A DNA stretch of 50,092 nucleotides from Nitrospirota bacterium (GCA_021847795.1 JAJZPZ010000005.1:1-50092), one strand, 5' to 3'; positions 29,093-39,321 are shown, numbered from the stretch's first letter. Made by a program: numbers and translations. Notes: generated by a model not told the origin, from the sequence alone.

Positions 29093-29183
29093 GAAATAAA
29101 ATAAGTCAGCGTCAGCTATGAGGACGACGGCAGAGCGTATCTGATAAACGGGAGCCCGGGCGAATAGGAGGCGAGGGACAAAA

Positions 29184-29359
29184 GGGGTCAGGTCTTGAAA
29201 TATAAGTTCACGCTGGGAGTTACATAACGGTCATAGTGCGACCCCTCAGGATAGAGTACGAAGGGGCGGTGTATCAAGTCACTCCACGGGGCAATGCACG
29301 GAAGAAAATAGTACGTGATGATGGGAGCAGAAGAAACTGATATATCAAGACCTGACCCC
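29184..29359. mobile_element. 176-bp nonautonomous element with inverted ends and RAYT transposase remnant
   Basis: GGGGTCAGGTCTTGA (29184-29198) and TCAAGACCTGACCCC (29345-29359) are perfect 15-bp inverted repeats. Confidence 0.75.
29236..29340 (+). pseudogene. N-terminal remnant of a REP-associated (Y1) transposase
   Basis: Translates to VRPLRIEYEGAVYQVTPRGNARKKIVRDDGSRRN*, matching the MARPLRIEYEGAVYHVTSRGN-type N-terminus of RAYT proteins. Confidence 0.75.
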
Positions 29360-29382
29360 ATGATATGCACAGGGAAGGTTTC

Positions 29383-30273
29383 ATGAGCATGATAAACAGG
29401 CCGCGTTTTATCTTATTTGCCGTCATTTTCTTTTGTTGCCTGGGAGCCGGACTTGTTCGCGCTGCCGAGACCCCTGCCGCAGGCGACAAGGACCTGCTCG
29501 ATGCCTATAAGAGGATCGAGGCAAAACTGGCAAAAAGCTCTTTTGGAATCCCCCTTTACCTGGAGTCCTCTGAAGGCAGCAAAACCATACGTGTCGATAC
29601 ATACAGCGTCGTCGGGCACCCCTTTGCCGGGATGCGTGATGTGTTGCTGTCACCGGCCAACTGGTGCGATATAGCCTCGCTCCACCTCAACGTAAAGGCC
29701 TGCACCTGCAAAAACCTGAACGGGAACCGGCAATTGACGCTCTACCACGGCAGGAAATTCTACCAGGCCCAGGAAGACGCTTACCCGGTCATCTATCATT
29801 ACCGGGTCAATGCCCTGGACTCCGGACATCTCGGGGTATCCCTTGCAGCAGACCAAGGTCCCCTGTCCGTCAAGGACCTCCGGTTAAACCTTGAAGCAAT
29901 CCCTCTCGATGACAACAGGACATTCATTCATCTGAGTTGCTCCTGCAGTTACGGTTTTTTCACAGAGCTTGCTCTTAAGAGCTACTTCGCCACTCTCGGG
30001 AGGAACAAGGTGGGCTTCAGCGTTGTTGGAACCGACAGCAAGGGGAACCCCGAATACGTGGGCAGTCTCCAGGGCGCCATTGAGCGCACTGCAGTCCGCT
30101 ACTACCTCGCAGTGCTCTCCTACATGGACAGCCTCCGCTTCCCTGAAGAGCAGCGTTTTGAGCAGCGCATCAGCCGGTGGTATGACCTGACCAGCCAGTT
30201 CCCCAAACAGCTCTTTGAGATGAAAAAAGAGAGCTACCTGGAGATGAAAAGGCAGGAGCACAAAAACAATTAA
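29383..30273 (+). CDS. Conserved-looking exported hypothetical protein
   Basis: Signal peptide MINRPRFILFAVIFFCCLGAGLVRAAE; coherent 297-aa ORF. Confidence 0.7.
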   Translation: MSMINRPRFILFAVIFFCCLGAGLVRAAETPAAGDKDLLDAYKRIEAKLAKSSFGIPLYLESSEGSKTIRVDTYSVVGHPFAGMRDVLLSPANWCDIASLHLNVKACTCKNLNGNRQLTLYHGRKFYQAQEDAYPVIYHYRVNALDSGHLGVSLAADQGPLSVKDLRLNLEAIPLDDNRTFIHLSCSCSYGFFTELALKSYFATLGRNKVGFSVVGTDSKGNPEYVGSLQGAIERTAVRYYLAVLSYMDSLRFPEEQRFEQRISRWYDLTSQFPKQLFEMKKESYLEMKRQEHKNN

Positions 30274-30337
30274 CATTTACGGGAATTGCAAAGCCCTCCT
30301 CTTGCGCTGAGGTTATCCTTTCCCCTACAATAACCGG

Positions 30338-31132
30338 ATGATCGGCCAAAAGATCGGGTTAATAGGCGGCAGCGGGCTTTATGAAATCGAGGGGTTTGAG
30401 ATAACCAGGGAGGTTGCGGTGTCCACCCCCTTTGGGGAACCCTCAGCAGCCTACAAGATAGGGGAACTCGGCGGAAGTGAGATAGCTTTCCTGTCACGCC
30501 ACGGAATACCACACAGCATCCCGCCGCACAAGGTGAATTACCGGGCAAACCTCTGGGGGCTCAAGTCCCTTGGAGTCGAACGCATAATATCCGTAAGCGC
30601 TGTAGGGGGAATAGCCGTGGAGATGAACCCCGGCGCCATCGTTATTCTCGACCAGATCATCGATATGACCTTCGGGGCGCGGCTGTCCACGTTTTATGAC
30701 CAGGACAAGGTCACTCACGTGGACTTCACCTATCCCTATTGCAACGATATGAGGGGCCCGGCTGTCAAAGCCGCCAGGGACATCGGCTTGTCTGCGAGAG
30801 AATCCGGCGCCTATATCTGTGTCAACGGCCCGAGGCTCGAAACCGCGCGGGAAATTCAATTTTTCTCCATGATCGGCGCTGATGTGGTCGGCATGACGGC
30901 AATGCCCGAAGCAGCACTCGCGCGGGAGCTTGAAATGTGTCTCCTGGGAATCTCGGTAGTGACCAATTACGCTGCGGGGATATCCGGAACAAAGCTGACC
31001 ACCACCGAAGTTGTCGAAACAATGAAGGGCTCTGTCGAAAAGATAAAATCCCTGCTCAAAGCCGTAATTCCCCACCTCCCCCCGGTGCGCGCCTGCGCAT
31101 GCAAGCATGCACTGAAAGACGCTGAACTGTAA
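30338..31132 (+). CDS. mtnP: S-methyl-5'-thioadenosine phosphorylase family
   Basis: IGLIGGSGLYEIEGFE...PFGEPSAAYKIGEL...FLSRHGIPHSIPPHKVNYRANLWGLKSLGVERIISVSAVGG...MTAMPEAALARELEMC. Confidence 0.92.
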   Translation: MIGQKIGLIGGSGLYEIEGFEITREVAVSTPFGEPSAAYKIGELGGSEIAFLSRHGIPHSIPPHKVNYRANLWGLKSLGVERIISVSAVGGIAVEMNPGAIVILDQIIDMTFGARLSTFYDQDKVTHVDFTYPYCNDMRGPAVKAARDIGLSARESGAYICVNGPRLETAREIQFFSMIGADVVGMTAMPEAALARELEMCLLGISVVTNYAAGISGTKLTTTEVVETMKGSVEKIKSLLKAVIPHLPPVRACACKHALKDAEL

Positions 31133-31326
31133 TAAGGCCGGTCTGAAGCCCGAACTGCCTGTGATATTGCCGGAAAACAGCGCATCCCGAACGTCCGCCC
31201 CCCCTCAAATCCTTGACAGTATTGGTACAATCCTATTATCATATAGGGTAGACGGCATACCAATTTGCATTGTGTATCAGCAGTCCACGGCTCATTTCAT
31301 ATTGGTCATTAAGGGGGGGAGCTTAT

Positions 31327-32079
31327 ATGTCAGGGCATTCCAAATGGTCTCAGATAAAACATAAAAAAGCCCACACCGATGCAAAGCGGGGCAAGGCTTT
31401 TACAAAAATCGTCAAAGAGATTTCCGTTGCAGCGCGGGTCGGAGGCGGTGACCCCGGCGGCAATCCCAGGCTGAGACTCGCAATAGAGAAAGCCAAAGAA
31501 GCAAACATGCCCTCCGATAATGTAAAAAAAGCCATTATGAAAGGCACCGGGGAATTGCCGGGCACGACCTATGAAGAAAGCGTTTACGAGGGATACGGGC
31601 CGGGCGGGGCAGCCATCCTCATAGAAGTCCTCACTGACAATAAAAACAGGACCGTCTCGGAAATCAGGCATATCCTCTCCAAAAACGGCGGGAACCTCGG
31701 CGAAGCGGGTTGCGTCTCATGGATGTTCGAGCAAAGGGGATATATCCTCGTCGAAAAATCGAAGGCCGATGAAGATACCCTTATGTCCCTTGTCCTTGAT
31801 GCAGGGGCGGAGGACATGAAGAACGACCCCAAAGAGGATAATTACGAGATCATCACTTTACCGGACAACCTTGAGGCCGTAAAAGAGGCCATTGCAAAAG
31901 GAGGCATACCTGTCTCACTGTCCGAGACTACAATGCTCCCCAGGAGCTATGTGCCGCTCGAAGGCAGCGCCTCGGACCAGATGATCCGGCTGATCGATGC
32001 CCTTGAGGACAACGACGATGTCCAGAACGTATACAGCAATTTCGATATATCGGACGAATCGGTCGCATTAAAAGATTAG
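31327..32079 (+). CDS. yebC: YebC/PmpR family regulator
   Basis: [37 protein letters not shown]...; start refined to this Met. Confidence 0.96.
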   Translation: MSGHSKWSQIKHKKAHTDAKRGKAFTKIVKEISVAARVGGGDPGGNPRLRLAIEKAKEANMPSDNVKKAIMKGTGELPGTTYEESVYEGYGPGGAAILIEVLTDNKNRTVSEIRHILSKNGGNLGEAGCVSWMFEQRGYILVEKSKADEDTLMSLVLDAGAEDMKNDPKEDNYEIITLPDNLEAVKEAIAKGGIPVSLSETTMLPRSYVPLEGSASDQMIRLIDALEDNDDVQNVYSNFDISDESVALKD

Positions 32080-32196
32080 AGACAACAGGTGAGGGGTACG
32101 GGAATTAAGCAGTAAACCGGCAAACTATTCTCAGCTTGTAACAACTCAGGGGACCTGCACTCCCTATTTTCCGCTTCCAGCTTATTAAGGAGCCAT

Positions 32197-32859
32197 ATGG
32201 GTGAATCCATACGTATTACCTTTAAGAGAAAATTCCTTGCAGGGCTGATAATCACCATTCCCATCGTCTTTACGGTCCTGGTCCTTTTCAGCTTATTCAG
32301 ATTCGTCGACGGCATCCTGAGCCCTTTTTTCGATATGCTCCTGAACAGGCACATTTCAGGCCTGGGCTTTATCACGGCTATAGCGTTTGTCTTTCTGGTA
32401 GGCATCATCTCGACAAACGTATTCGGCAAGAAAATGCTGGGGTTCATGGAAAAGATCTTTCTGCACATCCCCGTATTCAAAAGCATATACACCGCCATAA
32501 AACAGCTGGTCGACGCCTTCTCGCCTGAGAACAACACGTCCTTCAAAAAATTCGTAATCGTCGAATATCCGCGCGCAGGGGCCTATGCGTTCGGCTTCCT
32601 GACAAAGGAATGCGTGGTGCAGTCCGACGGCCGTGAGCTGTGCTTCAAGGCCATATACATACCGACAAACAACCTGTATCTCGGGGAAGTCGTTCTACTC
32701 CATGATGCAAGCATCATTTACACCGACATCCCGATAGAGGACGGCATCAAAATAATCCTCTCGGGCGGAATAGCCGCCCCTTCGAAAATACTGGAATCCC
32801 GCGAATCTCTTAAGAACACTACACCCATTACATTACTGAACACGGAAAGGAGTTCCTAG
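32197..32859 (+). CDS. DUF502 family membrane protein
   Basis: KFLAGLIITIPIVFTVLVLFSLFRFVDGIL...PVFKSIYTAIKQLVDAFSP. Confidence 0.9.
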   Translation: MGESIRITFKRKFLAGLIITIPIVFTVLVLFSLFRFVDGILSPFFDMLLNRHISGLGFITAIAFVFLVGIISTNVFGKKMLGFMEKIFLHIPVFKSIYTAIKQLVDAFSPENNTSFKKFVIVEYPRAGAYAFGFLTKECVVQSDGRELCFKAIYIPTNNLYLGEVVLLHDASIIYTDIPIEDGIKIILSGGIAAPSKILESRESLKNTTPITLLNTERSS

Positions 32860-32860
32860 C

Positions 32861-34270
32861 GTGAATCTGGCAACAGTTGTCCTTGCAGCAGGTCTCGGGA
32901 CGCGCATGAAATCCGCGCTTCCTAAAGTCCTCCATAACGTAAACGGGAAGCCTATGGTACAGCACGTCATCGATTCCCTGAAGCAGTTGCGATCAGGAAA
33001 CAATATCGTGGTAATCGGCCCGTCCGGCAGCGGAGTGAAGGACGCCCTTGCCGGGTACCCCGTTGCCTTTGCCCTGCAAAAAGAGCCGAAAGGAACAGGA
33101 GACGCACTCAAGGCGGCTGCACGGCAACTGAAGGGCTTCAGCGGGACACTTCTCATCCTGAGCGGGGACACACCGCTCATCAGCGCCGCAACACTCAGGA
33201 ACCTCCTCAGGCTCCATGCGAAAAACAGGGAAGATGTCTCGATTATATCCTTTATTGCCGAGGGTCCCCATTCCTACGGCAGGATCATCAGGGAAGGGGC
33301 AAAGGTCAAAGCCGTTGTAGAGGCTGGAGACGCCGATGAGTCGCAAAAGAAAATCAATGAAGTAAACAGCGGCATCTATGCCCTTGAATCCCGTGTGCTG
33401 GCTCTCCTGGGAGAAATAAGGGTCAACAAGGCAAAAGGGGAATACTATCTCACCGACATTATCGGGATAGCGGTGCGGAAGGGCCTCCGGATAGGCGCGC
33501 ACATCCTCGGTAACGAAACAGAGCTTACCGGCATAAATACACGCGAGGATTTGTGCAGGGCCGCCCATTACAACAGGGAGAAGATCATCTCTAAGTGGAT
33601 GGAAAGCGGCGTTTCCTTCATGGACAGGTCATCCGTCTTTATTCACCCCGACGCAAAAATCGGCAGCGATACGGTCATTTATCCCAACGTCCACATAGAA
33701 GGCGGGACGATCATCGGCAAAGGCTGCGTACTCTACCCGAACACAAGGATCGTCGACAGCGCCATCGGGGACCATGCGGTTATAAAGGATTCCACGCTCA
33801 TAGAGTCGTCGGTCGTCAAGCATAGGGCGGCAGTGGGCCCTTTTGCACATGTCAGACCCGGATCCGTAATCGGCGCTTCCGCCAAAATAGGGAACTTCGT
33901 CGAGGTAAAGAAATCCGTAATAGGCGCCGGGACCAAGGCATCCCATCTCAGCTATCTCGGCGATGCCGAAATAGGGGAGAACGTGAACATCGGGGCAGGA
34001 ACAATAACCTGCAATTACGACGGCAAGGAAAAGCACAGGACCCTCATAGGGGCCGATGTATTTATCGGAAGCGACACCCAGATCGTGGCGCCGGTAAAAA
34101 TCGGGAAAGGGGCATATGTAGGCGCAGGCTCAACAATTACCAAAGACGTCCCACCCCTTGCGCTCGCACTGAGCAGGACCGTGCAGAGACACATCGAAAA
34201 TTGGGCGCTGAGGAAACAATCACAAGCAACAAGCAAAAAATCGCGGGTTAAAGAAAAAAAACTACCATAA
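32861..34270 (+). CDS. glmU: Bifunctional UDP-GlcNAc pyrophosphorylase / GlcN-1-P acetyltransferase
   Basis: VVLAAGLGTRMKSALPKVLHNVNGKPMVQHVI; C-terminal left-handed beta-helix hexapeptides; ITCNYDGKEKHRTLIGADVFIGSDTQIVAPV. Confidence 0.97.
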   Translation: MNLATVVLAAGLGTRMKSALPKVLHNVNGKPMVQHVIDSLKQLRSGNNIVVIGPSGSGVKDALAGYPVAFALQKEPKGTGDALKAAARQLKGFSGTLLILSGDTPLISAATLRNLLRLHAKNREDVSIISFIAEGPHSYGRIIREGAKVKAVVEAGDADESQKKINEVNSGIYALESRVLALLGEIRVNKAKGEYYLTDIIGIAVRKGLRIGAHILGNETELTGINTREDLCRAAHYNREKIISKWMESGVSFMDRSSVFIHPDAKIGSDTVIYPNVHIEGGTIIGKGCVLYPNTRIVDSAIGDHAVIKDSTLIESSVVKHRAAVGPFAHVRPGSVIGASAKIGNFVEVKKSVIGAGTKASHLSYLGDAEIGENVNIGAGTITCNYDGKEKHRTLIGADVFIGSDTQIVAPVKIGKGAYVGAGSTITKDVPPLALALSRTVQRHIENWALRKQSQATSKKSRVKEKKLP

Positions 34271-34300
34271 AAAGGAGGACCTGAGTGACTCGTTGCTTGT
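34222..34300. repeat. Short inverted repeat spanning the glmU 3' end
   Basis: ACAAGCAAC (34222-34230) and GTTGCTTGT (34292-34300), followed by CACTCGTTACTG, which resembles the repeat in bioD. Confidence 0.45.
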
Positions 34301-34315
34301 CACTCGTTACTGACT

Positions 34316-36142
34316 ATGTGCGGAATAATCGGCTATATCGGGAATCAAAACGCCATTCCTATTGTGATGGACGCTCTGAAGCGTCTTGAGTACAGGGGAT
34401 ATGATTCTGCAGGGATTGCCTTCCTCTCGGAAAAGGCAGTGGAGGTAAAACGATGCAAGGGAAAGATCAGCGCATTGGAGAACCTTGTAGCCGGCCTCAA
34501 GGCCGGGAGCAATCTTGCCATCGGGCATACGAGATGGGCGACGCATGGGAAACCGTCGGACGAGAACGCCCACCCGCACAGGTCCGGCCGGGTAGTAGTC
34601 GTCCATAACGGCATTATTGAAAACTACGTGGACCTCAGGCACAAACTGCAGGAAGAGGGATTTCAATTCACTTCCGAGACCGATACGGAAGTGCTCTGCC
34701 ACCTTATCAACAAGCACACGGCAGCGCATACGTTCGAGGGAGCAGTCAGGGCGGCTATCATGGACATCAGGGGCGCATATGCCTTTGCCGTCATCAATGA
34801 GGACGAGCCTGACAAAATCATAGCGGTAAGGAAAGAGAGCCCCCTGGTCATCGGCCTCGGGGAAGGTGAATATTTCCTCGCATCCGATGTCCCCGCTTTC
34901 CTCAACCATTCAAAAGAAGTGATCTTCCTGGACAACAATGAAATGGCCGTTCTCCACAGGGACGGGGTTACCATAACGGACCTTGAAGGGAAGCCGTTGA
35001 ACAAGAGCGTTACGACAATATCGTGGAGCCCGTCGATGGCGGAGAAAGGCGGCTACCGCCATTTCATGCTGAAGGAAATCTACGAGCAGCCCAGGTCCCT
35101 GGCGGATACGATCAGGGGCAGGGTCCTTCCTGAAAAAGGAGAGGTGTCCATCGAGGAATTCGGCTTCACTCCGGAGGCCGTCAGGGGAGTCGATAAAATA
35201 TTCATCATCGCATGCGGAACGTCGTACCATGCAGGAATCATCGGGAAATACATTATCGAGGAGCTTATACGGGTCCCCGTGGAAGTCGATATCGCTTCTG
35301 AATTCAGATACAGGAACCCGATCATCGACAGGAATACGCTTTTCGTCGCAATCACCCAGTCCGGGGAGACGGCAGACACCCTGGCAGCTTCACGGGAAGC
35401 AAAAAGGCTTGGGGCAAAAGTCCTGAGCATCTGCAATGTGATAGGCAGCACCGCGTCCCGCGAATCGGATTTCGTCTTTTACACCCATTCCGGCCCCGAA
35501 ATCGGGGTTGCGTCAACCAAGGCCTTCACAACCCAGATAGTATCCCTGTATCTTTTGGCGATCGCCCTGGGAAAGACAAAAGGGACTCTATCGGACGAAA
35601 CCGCTTCGGGGCTCATCGAGGAACTCCTGCGCCTTCCCGCCAAAGTGGAATCCATACTGGAACTGGACGGGCAGATACAGGCAATTGCTAAAGAGTTCTT
35701 CAAGGCAAGGAATTTCCTTTACCTGGGCAGGGGCATAAACTACCCGATAGCCCTTGAGGGCGCGCTGAAGCTGAAAGAAATATCCTATATCCATGCGGAG
35801 GGATATCCTGCGGGGGAGATGAAGCACGGCCCCATAGCCCTCATTGACGAAGACCTCCCCGTAGTTGTGCTCGCCCCGTCGGGGAAACTCTACGAAAAAG
35901 TCGCCTCCAACATGGAGGAAGTCAAGAGCAGGGGAGGAACCATCATAGTCATTGCCTCGCGCAACAACAAGGCCGTAGAAAATCTGTCGGGGCATTCCAT
36001 ACTCATAGATGAAAGCAACGCTTACCTCAATACCGTATTGCTGACTATCCCGCTGCAGCTCCTTGCCTATCATGTTGCGGTCCTCAGAGGGTGCGATGTA
36101 GATCAGCCGAGAAACCTTGCAAAAAGCGTAACTGTTGAGTAA
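34316..36142 (+). CDS. glmS: Glutamine--fructose-6-phosphate aminotransferase (isomerizing)
   Basis: MCGIIGYIGNQNAIPIVMDALKRLEYRGYDSAGIA; full length; DQPRNLAKSVTVE C-terminus. Confidence 0.98.
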   Translation: MCGIIGYIGNQNAIPIVMDALKRLEYRGYDSAGIAFLSEKAVEVKRCKGKISALENLVAGLKAGSNLAIGHTRWATHGKPSDENAHPHRSGRVVVVHNGIIENYVDLRHKLQEEGFQFTSETDTEVLCHLINKHTAAHTFEGAVRAAIMDIRGAYAFAVINEDEPDKIIAVRKESPLVIGLGEGEYFLASDVPAFLNHSKEVIFLDNNEMAVLHRDGVTITDLEGKPLNKSVTTISWSPSMAEKGGYRHFMLKEIYEQPRSLADTIRGRVLPEKGEVSIEEFGFTPEAVRGVDKIFIIACGTSYHAGIIGKYIIEELIRVPVEVDIASEFRYRNPIIDRNTLFVAITQSGETADTLAASREAKRLGAKVLSICNVIGSTASRESDFVFYTHSGPEIGVASTKAFTTQIVSLYLLAIALGKTKGTLSDETASGLIEELLRLPAKVESILELDGQIQAIAKEFFKARNFLYLGRGINYPIALEGALKLKEISYIHAEGYPAGEMKHGPIALIDEDLPVVVLAPSGKLYEKVASNMEEVKSRGGTIIVIASRNNKAVENLSGHSILIDESNAYLNTVLLTIPLQLLAYHVAVLRGCDVDQPRNLAKSVTVE

Positions 36143-36222
36143 AGCGCGGCATATGTGGAGACAAATGCAGGTAAGTACCTTGTCTTTGTTTGCAGGAATT
36201 TATTATAATTAAGGAGATCACG

Positions 36223-38337
36223 ATGGCAAAGGAAGTCTTATTAGAGGATACCAACTCCCTGCAACGGGAAGCGATCCTGCATACGAAGGGGCCCTTGCTT
36301 GTACTTGCCGGTGCAGGCAGCGGAAAAACAAGAGTAATCACCTGTAAGTTTGCCCATCTTGTAAAGAAAAAGAAATTTGTCCCCGCGTCAATCTTTACCG
36401 TAACCTTTTCACATAAAACAGCAGATGAGATGAGAGAGAGGATCTCCCAGCTTACGGAAAGCGATGTCAGGAATACCTGGATCGGCACATTCCACTCCCA
36501 GTGCAACAGGATCCTTCGCAAAGAAATAAAAGCGCTCGGATATAAGTCCGACTTTTCCATTTACGACGAGGATGACCAGTGCAACCTCATCCGCCACATC
36601 CTCAAGGAGCTCAATATCTATGAGGCCCTGTACAAGGGCGTCTCGTCACGGATCGGCATCCTGAAAGCATCACTGATCTCCCCGGAAGAATTCCTGTCCC
36701 AGGGAGACGGGTTCAGCTTTGATGAGAAACTCGGGAGGGTATATCTTAAATACCAGGATGAGCTGAAGCGCTGCAACGCCCTTGACTTCGACGATCTTAT
36801 CATGTCCACGGTCAGGCTCTTTGAAGAGAGCCCCGACATCCTGAAAAAATACACGGCCCTGTTCCCCTATATCCTGGTGGATGAATTCCAGGATACAAAC
36901 AAGGCCCAGTACCGGCTCCTGCAGCTGCTGTCCTCAGCCCACAAAAGCATCTGTGTCGCAGGCGATGATGATCAGAGCATCTGTAAGTTCAGGGGCGCTG
37001 AAGTCAACAACATCCTGAGCTTCGAGAAGGATTTCCCCGAAGCGACGATCATAAAGCTTGAGCAGAATTACCGGTCGACCCAGAACATCCTGGATGTGTC
37101 CGGCGCGGTGATCGAAAAAAACCCGGACAGGGAACCGAAGAAGTTGTGGACGGACAAGGGCTGCGGGGACAAAGTATGCTATTGCAGGTTCAACACTGAA
37201 GACGAGGAGTCGAGATACGTTGCCAGGACCATTAAGGACCTTTACCTCAAGAACAACTATGAATACGACAACTTCGCGATCCTTTACCGGATAAACCTCC
37301 AGGCCAGGGCCATAGAAGATGCACTCAGGGAGGAAGATATTCCCTACCATGTAATAAGCGGCACGAGTTTTTACCACAGGCGTGAAATAAAGGACCTCCT
37401 TTCCTATATGAGGATAGCCCTGAACCACAACGACAACGTGAGCATGAGGAGGATAATAAACAGCCCTCCGAGGGGCATAGGAGCGTCCACCATATCAAAA
37501 ATCGAGCAGGAGGCGAAGAAAAATTCAGTGGGCCTTTTTGCTGCAATGAATACTGTTCTCAAATCCAACAGCATAGCGCCGTCGCTCAAGGAAAAGCTGC
37601 AGGATTTCGTTAAGGTCATCAATACGCTTTCAGCCGCCACTTATAAGACCGCTGCCGACATGCTGAAAGATATTGTTGAGCGGACGGGCTACATAGAGGA
37701 CATAGAGGAGGAAAGGCTGCAGAACATCATGGAGCTGATAACCTCAGCTGAAAATGTTTCTGTAAAGGACTTCCTCGAAAAGGTGTCTCTCACGCCGCCC
37801 ACCAGCGGCGATGTGCCAAGGAAGTCCTCCGTATCGATGATGACCCTGCATTGCGCCAAGGGCCTGGAGTTCCCTGTTGTGTTCATTGTCGGAGTTGAGG
37901 AAGGGATACTCCCTTATTTTAAGGCAATAGAAGAACAGTCGGAAATGCAGGAAGAGCGCAGGCTCTTTTACGTCGGTATGACGCGCGCAAAGGACATCCT
38001 CTGCCTGAACGGGGTAAAAAAGAGAAAGCTCTACTCTAAAGTCCAGGATCAGGAACCTTCGAGATTCCTGGTAGATATCCCAAAAACCTGCTGTCAATGG
38101 GTAGAGAAGGCAGTTCCCCAGGAGTCGGCAATGGCGCTGAAACCCACCCGCCTGGCGCCGAAGCTTTCCGCTGCGCACGCTTATATAGTGGGGAGCAAGG
38201 TGAAGCATCCTGCATGGGGCGTGGGAATCGTACGGGATTGCCATGAAGACGGCGGAGACACAAAAGTAACGGTCAATTTTCCGAGCGTGGGGCTCAAGCG
38301 GCTCTCCGTCAGGCATGTGCACCTCGAGAAGATGTAA
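36223..38337 (+). CDS. UvrD/PcrA-family ATP-dependent DNA helicase
   Basis: LLVLAGAGSGKTRVITCKFAHL, DEFQDTNKAQYRLL, GDDDQSIC, MMTLHCAKGLEFPVVFIVGVEEGILPY, RRLFYVGMTRAK. Confidence 0.96.
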   Translation: MAKEVLLEDTNSLQREAILHTKGPLLVLAGAGSGKTRVITCKFAHLVKKKKFVPASIFTVTFSHKTADEMRERISQLTESDVRNTWIGTFHSQCNRILRKEIKALGYKSDFSIYDEDDQCNLIRHILKELNIYEALYKGVSSRIGILKASLISPEEFLSQGDGFSFDEKLGRVYLKYQDELKRCNALDFDDLIMSTVRLFEESPDILKKYTALFPYILVDEFQDTNKAQYRLLQLLSSAHKSICVAGDDDQSICKFRGAEVNNILSFEKDFPEATIIKLEQNYRSTQNILDVSGAVIEKNPDREPKKLWTDKGCGDKVCYCRFNTEDEESRYVARTIKDLYLKNNYEYDNFAILYRINLQARAIEDALREEDIPYHVISGTSFYHRREIKDLLSYMRIALNHNDNVSMRRIINSPPRGIGASTISKIEQEAKKNSVGLFAAMNTVLKSNSIAPSLKEKLQDFVKVINTLSAATYKTAADMLKDIVERTGYIEDIEEERLQNIMELITSAENVSVKDFLEKVSLTPPTSGDVPRKSSVSMMTLHCAKGLEFPVVFIVGVEEGILPYFKAIEEQSEMQEERRLFYVGMTRAKDILCLNGVKKRKLYSKVQDQEPSRFLVDIPKTCCQWVEKAVPQESAMALKPTRLAPKLSAAHAYIVGSKVKHPAWGVGIVRDCHEDGGDTKVTVNFPSVGLKRLSVRHVHLEKM

Positions 38338-38438
38338 CACCTTACCGGCACATTGCAGGCTGTAAATAAATGCAGCGAGGACACCGGAGTCTGATTTTCG
38401 ATATGCAGGCATACTTTTCAAATGGAGCGTAACGGCGA

Positions 38439-38726
38439 ATGAGGATAACAAAAGAGGAAGCACGGCACATTGCGAAGCTCTCAAGGCTTTCCCTGTCCGA
38501 GAATGAAGCAGGCGCCTTCAGCGGCCAGTTAAATTCGATTATTGAATACGTGGAGCAGCTTAATAAACTCGATGTCGGCGCCGTAGACCCGACATCCCAT
38601 GTAATACCCCTCAGGAATGTGATGAGAGAGGATATTCCCGCTGCCCCCCTGCCTAGGGAAGAGGCGCTGAAGAATGCGCCGGACGCCACAGAGAAATTTT
38701 ACAGGGTCCCGAAAATAATAGAGTAA
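38439..38726 (+). CDS. gatC: Asp-tRNA(Asn)/Glu-tRNA(Gln) amidotransferase subunit C
   Basis: MRITKEEARHIAKLSRLSLSENEAGAFSGQLNSIIEYVEQLNKLD...RVPKIIE. Confidence 0.96.
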   Translation: MRITKEEARHIAKLSRLSLSENEAGAFSGQLNSIIEYVEQLNKLDVGAVDPTSHVIPLRNVMREDIPAAPLPREEALKNAPDATEKFYRVPKIIE

Positions 38727-38750
38727 AGATAAATGCCGAATAAAAGGTGA

Positions 38751-38874
38751 AATTCTAAATCCTAAACACGAAACTCTAAACAATATCTAAATTCGGAATT
38801 CAAATGCTCCAAACCGTTTCGAATTTGGGTCATTTGAATTTGTTTAGGATTTCGATATTCGGATTTAGGATTTG
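38751..38874. repeat. AT-rich inverted repeat between gatC and panD
   Basis: AAATCCTAAAC (38757-38767) opposed to GTTTAGGATTT (38842-38852), plus GATATTCGGATTTAGGATTTG. Confidence 0.55.
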
Positions 38875-38899
38875 CCGTTTTTGCTTCGCAGGAGGAGTA

Positions 38900-39253
38900 A
38901 TGCTTAGATGCTTTTTGCGCTCAAAGATACACATGGCTACCGTTACCGAGTCGAATCTCGCCTATGAGGGGAGCATTACCATAGACAGGGAGATCATGGA
39001 CATGGCGGGGATCCTTCCCTATGAGCAGGTGATGATCAGCAACCTGAACAACGGGGAGCGGTTTGAGACCTATGTGATCCCCGGCAGGCAGGGCTCGCGG
39101 GAGTTTTGCCTGAACGGGCCTACTGCGAGGAAAGGGGTCGTAGGGGACCGGATCATAATTTTTTCCTACGGCTACATGAACGAACAGGAAATAAAAGACT
39201 TCAAGCCGCAGATCATCAAGATCGACGGCAATAATAATCCGTTAAAGGCTTAG
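38900..39253 (+). CDS. panD: Aspartate 1-decarboxylase
   Basis: MLRCFLRSKIHMATVTESNLAYEGSITIDREIMDMAGILPYEQV...; Gly-Ser self-cleavage site; GGAGGAG upstream of the refined start. Confidence 0.95.
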   Translation: MLRCFLRSKIHMATVTESNLAYEGSITIDREIMDMAGILPYEQVMISNLNNGERFETYVIPGRQGSREFCLNGPTARKGVVGDRIIIFSYGYMNEQEIKDFKPQIIKIDGNNNPLKA

Positions 39254-39321
39254 CCCTTACCTGCATTACAGGTCCCCACCATTTGCATCACCGGATTAGC
39301 ACGAGATGATTATTTTATCCC

